Notes: a model not told the origin generated them from the letters alone. A stretch of DNA of 54,844 bases from Bacteroides sp. (GCA_017992695.1 JAGOOC010000016.1:1-54844), one strand, 5' to 3'. Shown: positions 25,454-43,058, counted from the stretch's first letter. A program made the numbers and translations.

Positions 25454-28174
25454 ATGAAGACGATCAAATTATTCCTGTTTGCTGCCGCTGCCTGCGTGCT
25501 GGGCGCATGCGGAAAGCAAACAGTGACAATTATGACTCCACCGGACGCCTCTAAGCGCGTGTTGTTTGGTGCAGAGCAGTTACAAACTACGCTTGAGGAA
25601 GCCGGTTACCGGGTGACGCTGCAAAACGGTGTGACGCTTCCTGCCGATGCCAAAGAGAAAGCAGTTTACCTGACAGAAGTAAACGACACCACCATCCGCA
25701 AGGAGGGTTTTCACATTACTACCTCGGGGAACCTGACCACTGTAAGTGGACGTGACGGTAGCGGTGTGATCTACGGTTGCCGCGAACTGATTGACCATGT
25801 AACGGATAAGAAGAACCTTGAGTTTCCGATAGAGATGAAAGATGCACCCGAGATGGTGCTTCGTGGTGCTTGCGTTGGTCTGCAAAAGACCACCTACCTA
25901 CCGGGACATACCGTTTACGAATACCCCTATACGCCCGAGAGCTTTCCTTGGTTTTACGACAAAGCGCAGTGGATAGAGTACCTGGACATGTTGGTGGCCA
26001 ACCGTATGAACTCGCTTTATCTGTGGAACGGACACCCCTTTGCTTCGTTGGTGAAGCTCAAAGACTATCCCTTTGCGCTTGAAGTAGACGAAGCTACGTT
26101 CAAAAAGAACGAGGAGATGTTTACTTTCCTAACCGAAGAGGCCGATAAGCGAGGCATCTTTGTGATTCAGATGTTCTACAACATCCTCTTGTCTAAACCC
26201 TTTTCCGACCACTACGGACTGAAGACACAGGATCGCAACCGCCCCATCACACCACTTATTGCAGACTATACGCGCAAATCGGTGGCTGCTTTCATTGAGA
26301 AGTACCCCAATGTGGGGCTGCTTGTTTGCTTGGGCGAAGCCATGGCTACACACGAAGACGATGTAGAGTGGTTTACCGAAACCATCATCCCCGGCGTAAA
26401 AGACGGATTGAAAGCCTTGGGACGCACCGACGAACCTCCGTTGCTGCTACGTGCACACGATACCGACTGTAAGTTGGTGATGGATGCCGCCCTGCCGCTG
26501 TATAAGAACCTGTACACCATGCACAAGTACAACGGAGAGTCATTGACTACCTACGAACCACGCGGACCGTGGACAAAGATTCATACCGACCTCAGCTCAT
26601 TGGGCTCCATACACATCAGCAACGTACACATTCTTGCCAACCTTGAGCCGTTCCGTTGGAGCTCGCCCGACTTTGTGCAGAAAACCGTACAAGCCATGCA
26701 CAGCGTGCACGGTGCCAACGCTCTGCACCTCTATCCGCAGGCCTCTTACTGGGACTGGCCTTACACGGCCGACAAGCTGCCTAATGGCGAGCGTCAGAAG
26801 CAACTGGAGCGCGACTGGATGTGGTACAAAGTATGGGGACGCTACGCTTGGAACTGCCACCGCGACCGCAACGACGAAATGAGTTACTGGAATGCACAAC
26901 TATCCGATTACTACGGTACCTCGGACAAGGCATCGGCCAACATTCGCGAGGCGTACGAAGAGTCGGGCGAGATTGCGCCTAAACTGCTTCGCCGCTTCGG
27001 CATCACCGAGGGCAACCGCCAAACCCTGCTACTGGGTATGTTTATGAGTCAGCTGGTCAATCCTTATAAGTACACCATCTATCCGGGCTTCTACGAAAGC
27101 TGTGGCCCCGAAGGCGAGAAACTCATTGAGTACGTAGAGCGCGAGTGGAAGAAGCAACCCCACGTAGGCGAATTGCCTCTCGATATCATTGCGCAAACCA
27201 CGGCTCATGGCGACAAAGCTATTGCTGCCATCGATGCTGCTGCGTCGTCGATAACAAAGAACAAAGCCGAGTTTGCTCGTCTGCAAAACGATATGCACTG
27301 CTACCGCGAGTTTGCCTACGCCTTCGACTTGAAAGTAAAAGCGGCCAAGTTGGTACTCGACTATCAGTGGGGAAAGAATCTGGCTCGCCTCGATGAGGCT
27401 GTTCCGTTGATGGAGCAGAGCCTTGAGCACTACCGCAAACTGGTATCGCTCACTGAAGAGCACTACCTGTATGCGAACAGCATGCAAACGGCACAACGTC
27501 GCATCCCCATTGGTGGCGACGATGGCACGAATAAAACTTGGAAAGAGCTGTTGGTACACTACGAAAAGGAACTGGAAAACTTCAAAGCGAACCTCGCCAT
27601 GCTGAAGAGCCAAGCAGATGGCCAAACAGCTCCGCAAACAGCAGCAATCAGTGCCTTACCCGAAGCCTCTTGCATAAAGAACTTATCGTTTGGTGGAAGC
27701 TCTCGAGCAGAAAAAACTGCCGTGAAGCTCGCTGAAGGTGCTGCGTTATTTACCAACCTTCCGGACAAGATTGAGGGGATGGCTCCCGAGCTGAAAGGGT
27801 TAACAGCCTACCGCTTCGATGGAACCAAGCAACGCGAAGAGGGAACAACAGTGGCGTTTGAAACCACTGCTCCGGTGAAATTATTGGTGGGTTACTTCCG
27901 CGACGATCAGAAGAAATACGCCAAAGCACCGAAGCTTGAAACCGACGCTTCGGCCAACGAATACGGACAAGCCGAACCGGTGCTGACCAATGCCATGCGC
28001 ATCAACGGTTTGCCCCTTGCCAACATTCATGCGTATCACTTTAAAACCGGAAAGCATAAGCTGCTTCTTCCCAAAGGATACACCCTGGTACTCGGCTTTA
28101 CCGAAGCACCCATTGCCACGCGAAATGCAGGTTTAGCAGGTGCCGAAGAAGCCATGGATTGGCTGTTCTATTAA
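25454..28174 (+). CDS. Alpha-galacturonidase, family GH138 (lipoprotein)
   Basis: 906 residues with a lipobox (VLGAC, Cys19). The N-terminal alpha/beta domain (about 25-125) resembles the non-catalytic domain of GH20/GH67-like enzymes. A (beta/alpha)8 barrel follows (about 135-480), then a helical region and a C-terminal beta domain. Glu295 in CLGEAM and Glu362 in NGES lie one residue after the catalytic glutamates that I recall for the characterised GH138 (Glu294, Glu361). The known role is removal of alpha-galacturonate from RG-II chain A. It opens the fifth unit, followed after a 24-base gap by the GH137-GH2 gene. Without those residue positions the fold alone would also allow a GH115-like enzyme. 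Confidence 0.83.
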   Translation: MKTIKLFLFAAAACVLGACGKQTVTIMTPPDASKRVLFGAEQLQTTLEEAGYRVTLQNGVTLPADAKEKAVYLTEVNDTTIRKEGFHITTSGNLTTVSGRDGSGVIYGCRELIDHVTDKKNLEFPIEMKDAPEMVLRGACVGLQKTTYLPGHTVYEYPYTPESFPWFYDKAQWIEYLDMLVANRMNSLYLWNGHPFASLVKLKDYPFALEVDEATFKKNEEMFTFLTEEADKRGIFVIQMFYNILLSKPFSDHYGLKTQDRNRPITPLIADYTRKSVAAFIEKYPNVGLLVCLGEAMATHEDDVEWFTETIIPGVKDGLKALGRTDEPPLLLRAHDTDCKLVMDAALPLYKNLYTMHKYNGESLTTYEPRGPWTKIHTDLSSLGSIHISNVHILANLEPFRWSSPDFVQKTVQAMHSVHGANALHLYPQASYWDWPYTADKLPNGERQKQLERDWMWYKVWGRYAWNCHRDRNDEMSYWNAQLSDYYGTSDKASANIREAYEESGEIAPKLLRRFGITEGNRQTLLLGMFMSQLVNPYKYTIYPGFYESCGPEGEKLIEYVEREWKKQPHVGELPLDIIAQTTAHGDKAIAAIDAAASSITKNKAEFARLQNDMHCYREFAYAFDLKVKAAKLVLDYQWGKNLARLDEAVPLMEQSLEHYRKLVSLTEEHYLYANSMQTAQRRIPIGGDDGTNKTWKELLVHYEKELENFKANLAMLKSQADGQTAPQTAAISALPEASCIKNLSFGGSSRAEKTAVKLAEGAALFTNLPDKIEGMAPELKGLTAYRFDGTKQREEGTTVAFETTAPVKLLVGYFRDDQKKYAKAPKLETDASANEYGQAEPVLTNAMRINGLPLANIHAYHFKTGKHKLLLPKGYTLVLGFTEAPIATRNAGLAGAEEAMDWLFY

Positions 28175-28198
28175 TGAATGAGCTATAAGAGCATAAAT

Positions 28199-35934
<7,736 letters not shown>

Positions 35935-35989
35935 CGTCGTGGCCTAACGCTTAAAATAAGAAATAAATTATAACACAACTAATAGAAGA

Positions 35990-38926
35990 ATGAAAAGAGT
36001 AATCAACCTGATCTCCCTTGCCGTGTTGACTGCGAATTTGTTTGCGCAGTCAACACCGGTCGAAATTACACCCCGCGAACAGCGAACACAGCTACACTAC
36101 CTCTCGGGGCGTGGCTGCGACGACATGGTTCAATGGGATTTTCAATGTACCGACGGACGCAATGCCGGTAAATGGAGTAAAATTGGAGTTCCTTCCTGTT
36201 GGGAGCTGCAAGGTTTTGGTACCTATCAGTATGGAATCAGCTTTTATGGCAAACCCTTTCCGGAAGGTGTAGCCAATGAGAAAGGTATGTATAAGTACGA
36301 GTTTGAAGCTCCCGAACAGTGGCGAGGCAAGCAACTTGAATTGGTTTTTGAAGCCTCGATGACCGACACGGAGGTGAAACTAAACGGTCGCAAAGTGGGC
36401 AGTAAGCACCAAGGTGCATTTTATCGCTTTTCGTACAACGTAACCGATATGTTGAAGTATGGCAAGAAGAATCTGCTCGAAGTGACCGTTGCCAAAGAGA
36501 GCGAAAACGCCAGTGTGAACCTGGCCGAGCGCAGAGCTGACTACTGGAACTTCGGTGGAATCTTTCGCCCTGTGTTTGTTCAGGTAAAGCCGGCTCTCAA
36601 TATTCGTCACGTCGCCCTTGATGCACAAGCCGACGGAACATTTCGTGTTCATTGCTACCTGAATCAGGCAGTCGAAGGAAGCAGCATTCGTACGCAGATA
36701 CTCGACAACAAAGGAAAGAAAATAGCTCAAACCACCACTCCGGTAAAAGTAGGCAGTGATTGGGCCACGCTTCAAATGAGTGTTGCACAACCTGCCTTAT
36801 GGACAGCTGAAACACCCAACTTGTACAAAGCCTGTTTTGAACTGCTGAACAAAGAGGGTAAAGTGCTGCACAGCGAAACCGAAACCTTCGGATTCCGCAC
36901 CATCGAAGTACGTTTGAGCGACGGGCTCTATGTAAACGGAGTGCGCATCAATGTGCGAGGTGTTAACCGTCACAGCTTCCGCCCCGAAAGCGGACGTACA
37001 CTGAGCAAAGCCAAAAACATTGAGGACGTGCTGCTGATCAAGGACATGAACATGAACGCCGTTCGACTGAGTCACTATCCGGCCGATCCGGAGTTTCTCG
37101 AAGCTTGCGACTCGCTTGGCTTATATGTAATGAATGAGTTGGCCGGCTGGCATGGCAAGTATGACACCCCGACCGGTATTGGTCTGATTAAAGGTATGGT
37201 AGAGCGAGACGTGAACCACCCCTCGGTGATATGGTGGTGCAACGGCAATGAGAAGGGTTGGAATACGGAGCTGGATGGTGAATTTCACAAATACGATCCG
37301 CAACGTCGCCCGGTTATTCATCCACAAGGCAACTTCTCGGGTTTTGAAACCATGCACTATCGCTCGTATGGCGAGAGTCAGAACTACATGCGTCTGCCTG
37401 AAATCTTCATGCCGACAGAGTTTTTGCACGGACTTTACGACGGTGGACACGGTGCCGGTTTGTACGACTACTGGGAGATGATGCGTCGTCATCCTCGCTG
37501 CATCGGTGGCTTCCTCTGGGTGTTGGCCGATGAAGGGGTGAAGCGTGTGGACAGGAACGGCTTTATTGATAACCAAGGAAACTACGGTGCCGATGGTATC
37601 GTAGGCCCGAACCACGAGAAAGAGGGTAGTTTCTATACCATTAAGCAACTGTGGAGTCCTGTGCAAGTGATTCCTGTTGCTGCTGCAAACGACAAGAATT
37701 GCGCAGGCGGCAAGAACGTCACGATGATTGATGCCTCGTTTAACGGAGAGTTTACGGTGGAGAACCGCTACGATTTCCTGAACTTGAACACGTGTCGCTT
37801 CATCTGGAAGCAGGTGAAATTCCCTTCGGCTGGCGAACGGACAGATGCTGCACCTCGCATACTGAAACAGGGCGAACTGAAAGGAAGCAATGTGCCTCCT
37901 CACGCTTCGGGTAAACTTACTATCGGCACAGCTGTTTTGGCTGAAGCCGATGCACTCTTTCTAACAGCTATCGACGGGAACGGACAGGAACTTTGGCGTT
38001 GGTCATTCCCCGTGAACAGACAACACGACACAAAAGGGGTAACTGCCTCTAACGCTTCATCAAACTCTGCATCCAAGCGTGTCACATTCGAAGAGACAAA
38101 GGATGTTGTTGCGGTGAAAGCCAACAACCGTACCTTCGTATTCTCTAAGAACAACGGACAGCTTCAAAACGTGACGGTAGGTGCACAAACCATCAGCTTC
38201 GGTAATGGACCACGGGTTATCGCTGCTCGTCGTGCCGACCGTTCACTCGATCAGTTCTACAATCACGACGATGAGAAGGCCCAAGATAAAAACCGAACCT
38301 ATACGGAATTTGAAGATGCAGGTGTTTTTGCCGGACTGGATGTACAGCAAAAAGAGAACGACTTGGTGGTAACTGCCAATTATCGTTTAGGGAATCTTGA
38401 TCGTGCGCAATGGACCATAACCCCTGCCGGTACAGCTATTCTCGATTATACCTACAACTTCTCGGGTGTAGTCGACTTGATGGGTGTCTGCTTCGATTAC
38501 CCCGAAGACAAAGTGTTGAGTAAACGTTGGCTGGGTGCCGGTCCGTACCGCGTATGGCAAAACCGCCTGCACGGAACACAGTTTGATATTTGGGCAAATG
38601 AGTACAACGACCCTATACCGGGCGAAACATTTACCTACCCCGAGTTTAAAGGTTACTTTGCACAGGTGCAATGGATGAATCTGAGAACTCAAGAGGGTGC
38701 TGTAAGCTTGACAAATGAAACACCGGAGACGTATGTAGGGGTTTACCAACCTCGCGACGGACGCGACCGCCTGCTTTACACCTTGCCCGAAAGTGGGATT
38801 TCCATACTCCATGTAATTCCTGCCGTGCGCAATAAAGTAAATGCAACCGATTTGTGTGGTCCTTCCTCACAACCTCAATGGGTTGATGGACCTCAAACAG
38901 GACGCATTGTGCTTGAGTTTAATTAA
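35990..38926 (+). CDS. GH2 enzyme, second of a pair
   Basis: 978 residues with signal peptide MKRVINLISLAVLTANLFA. Domains are: N-terminal sugar-binding beta-sandwich (WELQGFGTYQYG), Ig-like domain, TIM barrel (about 300-590, NVRGVNRHSFRPESG), a further Ig-like domain, and a C-terminal beta-sandwich (WLGAGPYRVWQNRLHGT). Acid/base Glu421 is in GNEKG and the candidate nucleophile Glu477 in MPTEFLHG. The nucleophile context differs from that of the 1134-residue paralogue (SEYGH), suggesting a different sugar, for example a uronic acid. In the B. thetaiotaomicron locus a GH2 of this sort is, as I recall, a beta-galacturonidase. It is the last gene of the cassette, ending at a bidirectional terminator. 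Confidence 0.85.
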   Translation: MKRVINLISLAVLTANLFAQSTPVEITPREQRTQLHYLSGRGCDDMVQWDFQCTDGRNAGKWSKIGVPSCWELQGFGTYQYGISFYGKPFPEGVANEKGMYKYEFEAPEQWRGKQLELVFEASMTDTEVKLNGRKVGSKHQGAFYRFSYNVTDMLKYGKKNLLEVTVAKESENASVNLAERRADYWNFGGIFRPVFVQVKPALNIRHVALDAQADGTFRVHCYLNQAVEGSSIRTQILDNKGKKIAQTTTPVKVGSDWATLQMSVAQPALWTAETPNLYKACFELLNKEGKVLHSETETFGFRTIEVRLSDGLYVNGVRINVRGVNRHSFRPESGRTLSKAKNIEDVLLIKDMNMNAVRLSHYPADPEFLEACDSLGLYVMNELAGWHGKYDTPTGIGLIKGMVERDVNHPSVIWWCNGNEKGWNTELDGEFHKYDPQRRPVIHPQGNFSGFETMHYRSYGESQNYMRLPEIFMPTEFLHGLYDGGHGAGLYDYWEMMRRHPRCIGGFLWVLADEGVKRVDRNGFIDNQGNYGADGIVGPNHEKEGSFYTIKQLWSPVQVIPVAAANDKNCAGGKNVTMIDASFNGEFTVENRYDFLNLNTCRFIWKQVKFPSAGERTDAAPRILKQGELKGSNVPPHASGKLTIGTAVLAEADALFLTAIDGNGQELWRWSFPVNRQHDTKGVTASNASSNSASKRVTFEETKDVVAVKANNRTFVFSKNNGQLQNVTVGAQTISFGNGPRVIAARRADRSLDQFYNHDDEKAQDKNRTYTEFEDAGVFAGLDVQQKENDLVVTANYRLGNLDRAQWTITPAGTAILDYTYNFSGVVDLMGVCFDYPEDKVLSKRWLGAGPYRVWQNRLHGTQFDIWANEYNDPIPGETFTYPEFKGYFAQVQWMNLRTQEGAVSLTNETPETYVGVYQPRDGRDRLLYTLPESGISILHVIPAVRNKVNATDLCGPSSQPQWVDGPQTGRIVLEFN

Positions 38927-38955
38927 TGCATAGACGGGACTAACCGGATACATCT

Positions 38956-39000
38956 AAAAATGCGTCGTCGCTCGGGAAAGAGTGACGACGCATTTTTTTT
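38956..39000. terminator. Bidirectional terminator between the GH2 gene and the convergent LRR gene
   Basis: AATGCGTCGTCGCTC (38959-38973) pairs with GAGTGACGACGCATT (38980-38994) with one G-T wobble around a 6-base loop. It has A's before and T's after, so it works on both strands. It closes the RG-II cassette and also ends the minus-strand LRR gene, whose stop codon overlaps the T-run. Confidence 0.95.
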
Positions 39001-40045
39001 ACTTCTTGTAGATCAATTTGCTTTCGACCCCATCTCCGAAAAGATTATCGCCAAGCGTAGTGATTTGATTGCCCAACGCCAAGACGTGGCGCAAGTTATC
39101 GCATCCCATAAAAGCACCATACTCGATAGCGGTAACGCTTGCCGGTAGTTCTAATGTTCCGCACAGTCGTCCGCAATTGCTAAATACGCGCTGGCCGATC
39201 ACTTTCAAGTTCTGCGGCAGTTTCACACGCAATAAATACTTTTTCTGTGCGAAGGTGAAGTCGGGGATGGTAGTGGCATTTGTTTTTGAAATATCTACAG
39301 AGACCAGATTCGGCATATAGTCTTGAATCAGCTTAAAGTCGGCATTGTCCAGCTTCCCTTCTACGGTGAGAAAGTTGATGTCTTTCGGCTGCATGCCGGC
39401 TTTGATGATTTCACTCTCAAGACTTCCCATCAGTCCCACTTGTATATTAGCTTCGAAAGGTTCACCTTCGATAAAGGCAAACGTCTCCCAATGATTTTTC
39501 TGACGATACTCGTCACTACTTCCCAGTGGAATAAACACAGCCGTTATACTGTCGGCTAAGCCTTCTGGCAATAGATTTGGAGGGGTTTTCTTCTTGATTT
39601 GACAGATTTTAAGATTCTCGCACCCTTTGAAGGCGGCATCTTCAATACTTTTTGTTTTCTCGGAGAGAATGACTCTTTTAAGTGAGCGTTTACCTTTGGC
39701 TTGTCCGTTCTCCACCCTACAGAACGCATAGGCAGGAATAAAATTGGGCATATAGACGTACGTCTTCTCGGGGTATGTACCCTCTTTACCCACATACATC
39801 CTGATTTCTGCATTGGATACATCAAGCACTTCGAGGCTCTTGAACCCATCACGTAGATGCTTGAAGTCGATCGCGTTAATCCTTCCGGTCAGGGTAAGAT
39901 TAGTCACGGTGTTGGCCTCCTCTTCAGTCATCATTGAGATCAATGTTCCGGGTTTGGCTACAAAGTAGTTTTTGCTGACTTGTGCTGCCGCAATAAAGCA
40001 GTTGGCACCAAGAGTCAGACTGATGAGTAAATGGTTCAGTTTCAT
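38999..40045 (-). CDS. BspA-like leucine-rich repeat protein
   Basis: 348 residues from ATG 40045 (signal peptide MKLNHLLISLTLGANCFIAAA); the longer frame to 40069 begins with TTG and is rejected. Repeats of the LRR_5/BspA type are visible: SLKRVILSEKTKSIEDAAFKGCENL, LLRVKLPQNLKVIGQRVFSNCGRL and LELPASVTAIEYGAFMGCDNL. Bacteroidetes carry many such surface proteins, often linked to adhesion or ligand binding; no partner is visible here. It is convergent with the RG-II cassette and divergent from the CPBP protease gene. Confidence 0.85.
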   Translation of the reverse strand: MKLNHLLISLTLGANCFIAAAQVSKNYFVAKPGTLISMMTEEEANTVTNLTLTGRINAIDFKHLRDGFKSLEVLDVSNAEIRMYVGKEGTYPEKTYVYMPNFIPAYAFCRVENGQAKGKRSLKRVILSEKTKSIEDAAFKGCENLKICQIKKKTPPNLLPEGLADSITAVFIPLGSSDEYRQKNHWETFAFIEGEPFEANIQVGLMGSLESEIIKAGMQPKDINFLTVEGKLDNADFKLIQDYMPNLVSVDISKTNATTIPDFTFAQKKYLLRVKLPQNLKVIGQRVFSNCGRLCGTLELPASVTAIEYGAFMGCDNLRHVLALGNQITTLGDNLFGDGVESKLIYKK

Positions 40046-40060
40046 AAGTTGTGATAATCG

Positions 40061-40095
40061 TTTGGACAAATATAGAGATTTTATGCTTATTTTTG
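40061..40095 (+). promoter_or_regulatory. Probable promoter of the CPBP protease gene
   Basis: TTTG (40061-40064), 23 bases, TATTTTTG (40088-40095), which fits TAnnTTTG. The spacing is a little long, so this is moderate support. The expected start is near 40102, about 30 bases before the ATG. Confidence 0.5.
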
Positions 40096-40100
40096 CTCAA
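40067..40100 (-). promoter_or_regulatory. Probable promoter of the LRR gene
   Basis: On the minus strand, TATATTTG (plus-strand CAAATATA, 40067-40074) is preceded 23 bases upstream by TTG (plus-strand CAA, 40098-40100). It interleaves with the divergent CPBP promoter on the other strand, so the two could interfere. Confidence 0.55.
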
Positions 40101-40132
40101 TCATTTCAATCATTAACAAAGTTATAGAAAAG

Positions 40133-40774
40133 ATGCACAATTGGTGGTTTAGTCTGAATGTACGTGGTAAGGATATTCTATATGGTTTGTTGGCGGCAGT
40201 GACGCTATACGGTGTTGGCTTTGCGTTTTCTCTTTTGTTGGGTGTGGTAGAGGTGGTGAGCTTTCATTATCAACCGTTACAACTGTTGAGGGACCTCTTT
40301 TACTGTTTTCTTATCGCTTTATTCGAAGAGATTGTAGCCCGTGGGCTTGTTTTGGGAGGATTGCTGCGCATGCGTATGAATCGTTTCTTAGCACTTGCCC
40401 TATCATCGATTCTGTTTGGCTTTATGCATCTGTTTAATCCGGGGCTGGCGTGGCTTCCGCTGTTTAATATCATCCTGGCAGGAGCGATGCTCGGGGCTGC
40501 GTTTCTCTATACGCGTAACCTCTGGTTCGCCATTTCGCTGCATCTGTTTTGGAATTGGATTCAAGGACCGGTATTGGGATACGGTGTAAGTGGCAATTCG
40601 TTTGGTTCCTCTTTAGTAAGTATTCGTTTATCGGGCAATACGCTGCTGAGTGGTGGTACTTTCGGTTTCGAAGGATCAATTCTTTGCACGGTGCTGCTCG
40701 CTCTCTTTACCGCGTTTATTATCTGTTGGTTTGAACGAGGTGCGTTCAAACCAACAGATAAGGCATGCAACTAA
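40133..40774 (+). CDS. CPBP family intramembrane glutamic endopeptidase
   Basis: 213 residues, hydrophobic, with several membrane segments. The CPBP (Abi/CAAX-protease-like) motifs are in place: EEIVAR with Glu65, Glu66 and Arg70, FGFMH with His99, and HLFWNW with His137 and Asn141. Such proteases process membrane or prenylated proteins or bacteriocin-type peptides, and many members have no known substrate; nothing nearby suggests one. The 3' end of the gene forms a perfect 18-bp inverted repeat that spans the codons for the C-terminal FERGAFKPTDK. It is convergent with tex, 38 bases away. Confidence 0.88.
   Translation: MHNWWFSLNVRGKDILYGLLAAVTLYGVGFAFSLLLGVVEVVSFHYQPLQLLRDLFYCFLIALFEEIVARGLVLGGLLRMRMNRFLALALSSILFGFMHLFNPGLAWLPLFNIILAGAMLGAAFLYTRNLWFAISLHLFWNWIQGPVLGYGVSGNSFGSSLVSIRLSGNTLLSGGTFGFEGSILCTVLLALFTAFIICWFERGAFKPTDKACN
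40719..40761. repeat. Perfect 18-bp inverted repeat at the end of the CPBP gene
   Basis: TTATCTGTTGGTTTGAAC (40719-40736), a 7-base loop, and GTTCAAACCAACAGATAA (40744-40761). The arms match without error. It lies inside the last codons of the CPBP gene, between convergent genes. There is no long T-run, so it is an atypical terminator or a 3'-protecting hairpin. Confidence 0.92.
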
Positions 40775-40812
40775 TCGTTAACGCAACCCAATAGCAGAGT
40801 TTATGCGATGGT

Positions 40813-42945
40813 TTAGCTTTGCTCAACTCCGATTAAGGTGAGCTGGATGCGCTTGCGCTCCATATCAAGGCTCATTACTTTGACCATTAATTGTTGATGG
40901 ATGGAGACCACTTCAGTGGGGTCGGAGATAAACCGTTCGGCCAGTTGAGAGAGGTGTATCAATCCGTTTTCTTTGATTCCTAAATCGACAAAAGCACCAA
41001 AGTTAGTAATGTTTCCTACGATACCCGGCAGTATCATGCCTTCGCGCAAATCGTTGATGGTGCGTACATTTCGATCAAACTCAAAGATTTTGATCGCTTT
41101 ACGTGGATCGCGCCCCGGCTTGTCGAGTTCTTGAATGATATCTTTGAGGGTAGGCATGCCTACGGTGGGGGTTATATAGGCCTCTATATTGATTTTTTGG
41201 CGTAACTCTTTGCTAGCAATCAGTTCAGCTACGCTGCAATTCAGGTCTTTGGCCATTTGCTCTACAATGCAGTAGCTTTCGGGGTGTACGGCTGTGTTAT
41301 CCAACGGGCTTTTTGCTTCTGGTATGCGCAAGAAACCGGCACACTGTTCGAACGCTTTGGCTCCCATGCGCGGTATCTTCATTAATTCTTTGCGCGAAGT
41401 GAATGCACCGTTTTCGGTGCGGAAGTTCACGATGTTTTGCGCCAGTTGCGGCCCCAGTCCCGAAACATAGGTCAATAAGTGACTGCTGGCCGTATTTAGG
41501 TTAACGCCTACCAAGTTCACACAGTTTTCTACCGTTTGATCCAGTGATTTTTTGAGCTTTGACTGATCTACATCGTGCTGATATTGACCTACACCGATCG
41601 ACTTGGCATCGATCTTCACGAGTTCGGCCAATGGGTCCATAAGTCTCCGGCCGATAGACACGGCACCACGTACCGTTACATCGTAATCGGGAAACTCATC
41701 GCGGGCAATTTTTGAGGCCGAATAGATGGATGCTCCCTGCTCGCTTACTACAAATACTTGCAGCTTGCGATCAAACTGCTGAGCCGTTACAAAGTATTCG
41801 GTTTCCCGACTCGCTGTTCCATTGCCTATGGCAATGGCCTCTATTTGGTACGCTTCTACCATCTTTCGTAGTTTGGCGGCCGCCTCTTTCTCTTTGCATA
41901 CCGGTGGGTGAGGGTAGATGTTCTCGTTGTGAATCAAGTTACCTTGAGCATCGAGACAAACGACCTTGCATCCGGTACGAAAGCCGGGATCAATACCCAA
42001 CACTCGTTTCTGCCCCAAGGGAGCCGCAAGCAGTAATTGGCGTAGATTCTCGGCAAATACACGGATGGCCTCTTCATCGGCCTTCTCCTTCGTCATGGCT
42101 GCAAATTCAGTTTCGATAGATGGTTTCAACAGACGCTTATAGGCATCCCTAACCGCTTCTGCTACTTGCTGGCTACATTCGTTGTTGTTACGCACAAATT
42201 GGCGTTCAAGGCGTTCGGTACACTCTTCGTCGTTGGGGCTGATGGATACTTTCAGTAATCCCTCCGCTTCGGCCCGGCGAATGGCGAGCAGGCGATGAGA
42301 CGTACACCGTTTCAAGGGTTCGGCAAAGTCGAAATAATCGCGGTATTTAGCGGCTTCCTCCTCTTTTCCTTTGACTACCTTAGCCGTGAAAACGGCTTGG
42401 CGAGCGAACTGGTTACGCACCAAGTTACGTGCTTGTTGGTCTTCGTTTACCTGTTCGGCCACAATGTCTCGTGCGCCTTTTAAGGCATCATTGGTGTCTT
42501 TTACCTCTCCTTTAACAAAAGTTGAAGCTTTCGTGGTTAGGTTGTTTTCACGCTGAAGCATCAGGATAACAGCCAGTGGTTCCAATCCTTTTTGGCGGGC
42601 GGCTTCGGCACGCGTTTTACGTTTGGGCTTATAGGGCAGGTAAAGATCTTCCAGCTCGGTGGTATTCCAACTGTTTTCTATTCGTTTTTGAAGTTCGGAG
42701 GTCATTTTCCCCTGTTCGGTAATGGAGTTAACTATAGTCTCTTTACGCTTAGCCAAGTCGCATAACCTATCGTTTTGTTCTTTGATGTTTTCGATTTGTA
42801 CTTCGTCGAGCCCACCCGTTACCTCTTTGCGGTAGCGGCTGATAAAGGGTATCGTTGCACCGTCTTTTAGGAGCGTAAGTGTGTTTTTAATTTGCTTTTC
42901 CGACACGCCTAAAGCAGCGGAAATCATTTGGTGAAATAAGTCCAT
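40813..42945 (-). CDS. tex: Tex family RNA-binding protein
   Basis: 710 residues from ATG 42945 (MDLFHQMISAALGVSEKQ); the longer frame to 43065 runs through the intergenic promoter region and is rejected. Tex architecture is complete: N-terminal helical Tex_N domain (DGATIPFISRYRKEVTGGLDEVQI), YqgF/RNase H-like domain (VLGIDPGFRTGCKVVCLD), helix-hairpin-helix region (YVSGLGPQLAQNIVNFR ... RMGAKAFEQCAGFLRI), and a C-terminal S1 domain (GMILPGIVGNITNFGAFVDLGI). It acts in the cytoplasm on RNA and transcription complexes. It is a conserved housekeeping gene that marks the window as core chromosome here. Confidence 0.95.
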   Translation of the reverse strand: MDLFHQMISAALGVSEKQIKNTLTLLKDGATIPFISRYRKEVTGGLDEVQIENIKEQNDRLCDLAKRKETIVNSITEQGKMTSELQKRIENSWNTTELEDLYLPYKPKRKTRAEAARQKGLEPLAVILMLQRENNLTTKASTFVKGEVKDTNDALKGARDIVAEQVNEDQQARNLVRNQFARQAVFTAKVVKGKEEEAAKYRDYFDFAEPLKRCTSHRLLAIRRAEAEGLLKVSISPNDEECTERLERQFVRNNNECSQQVAEAVRDAYKRLLKPSIETEFAAMTKEKADEEAIRVFAENLRQLLLAAPLGQKRVLGIDPGFRTGCKVVCLDAQGNLIHNENIYPHPPVCKEKEAAAKLRKMVEAYQIEAIAIGNGTASRETEYFVTAQQFDRKLQVFVVSEQGASIYSASKIARDEFPDYDVTVRGAVSIGRRLMDPLAELVKIDAKSIGVGQYQHDVDQSKLKKSLDQTVENCVNLVGVNLNTASSHLLTYVSGLGPQLAQNIVNFRTENGAFTSRKELMKIPRMGAKAFEQCAGFLRIPEAKSPLDNTAVHPESYCIVEQMAKDLNCSVAELIASKELRQKINIEAYITPTVGMPTLKDIIQELDKPGRDPRKAIKIFEFDRNVRTINDLREGMILPGIVGNITNFGAFVDLGIKENGLIHLSQLAERFISDPTEVVSIHQQLMVKVMSLDMERKRIQLTLIGVEQS

Positions 42946-42968
42946 AAGTATAATGCTATAATAATCGA

Positions 42969-42976
42969 CAAATGTA
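42969..42976 (-). promoter_or_regulatory. Probable -7 box of tex
   Basis: Minus-strand TACATTTG (plus CAAATGTA) fits TAnnTTTG and lies 24 bases before the tex ATG. No clear -33 element was found. Confidence 0.4.
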
Positions 42977-43008
42977 CGTATTAATCTCCTAAAATCACTA
43001 AAAATTCG

Positions 43009-43016
43009 TATATTTG
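43009..43016 (+). promoter_or_regulatory. Probable -7 box of the histidine kinase operon
   Basis: TATATTTG matches the Bacteroidetes -7 consensus exactly. Transcription would start near 43023, 36 bases before the kinase ATG. The -33 region is poor. Confidence 0.45.
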
Positions 43017-43058
43017 CCGGCAAGAAGTAACATCGTAACTCTAAAAGTGAAGTTAAAT

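Noticed and set aside
38941-39000. Insertion-sequence inverted repeat at the end of the cassette
   Set aside because: The dyad has flanking A and T runs and sits between convergent genes, which is a bidirectional terminator; no transposase or target duplication is nearby.
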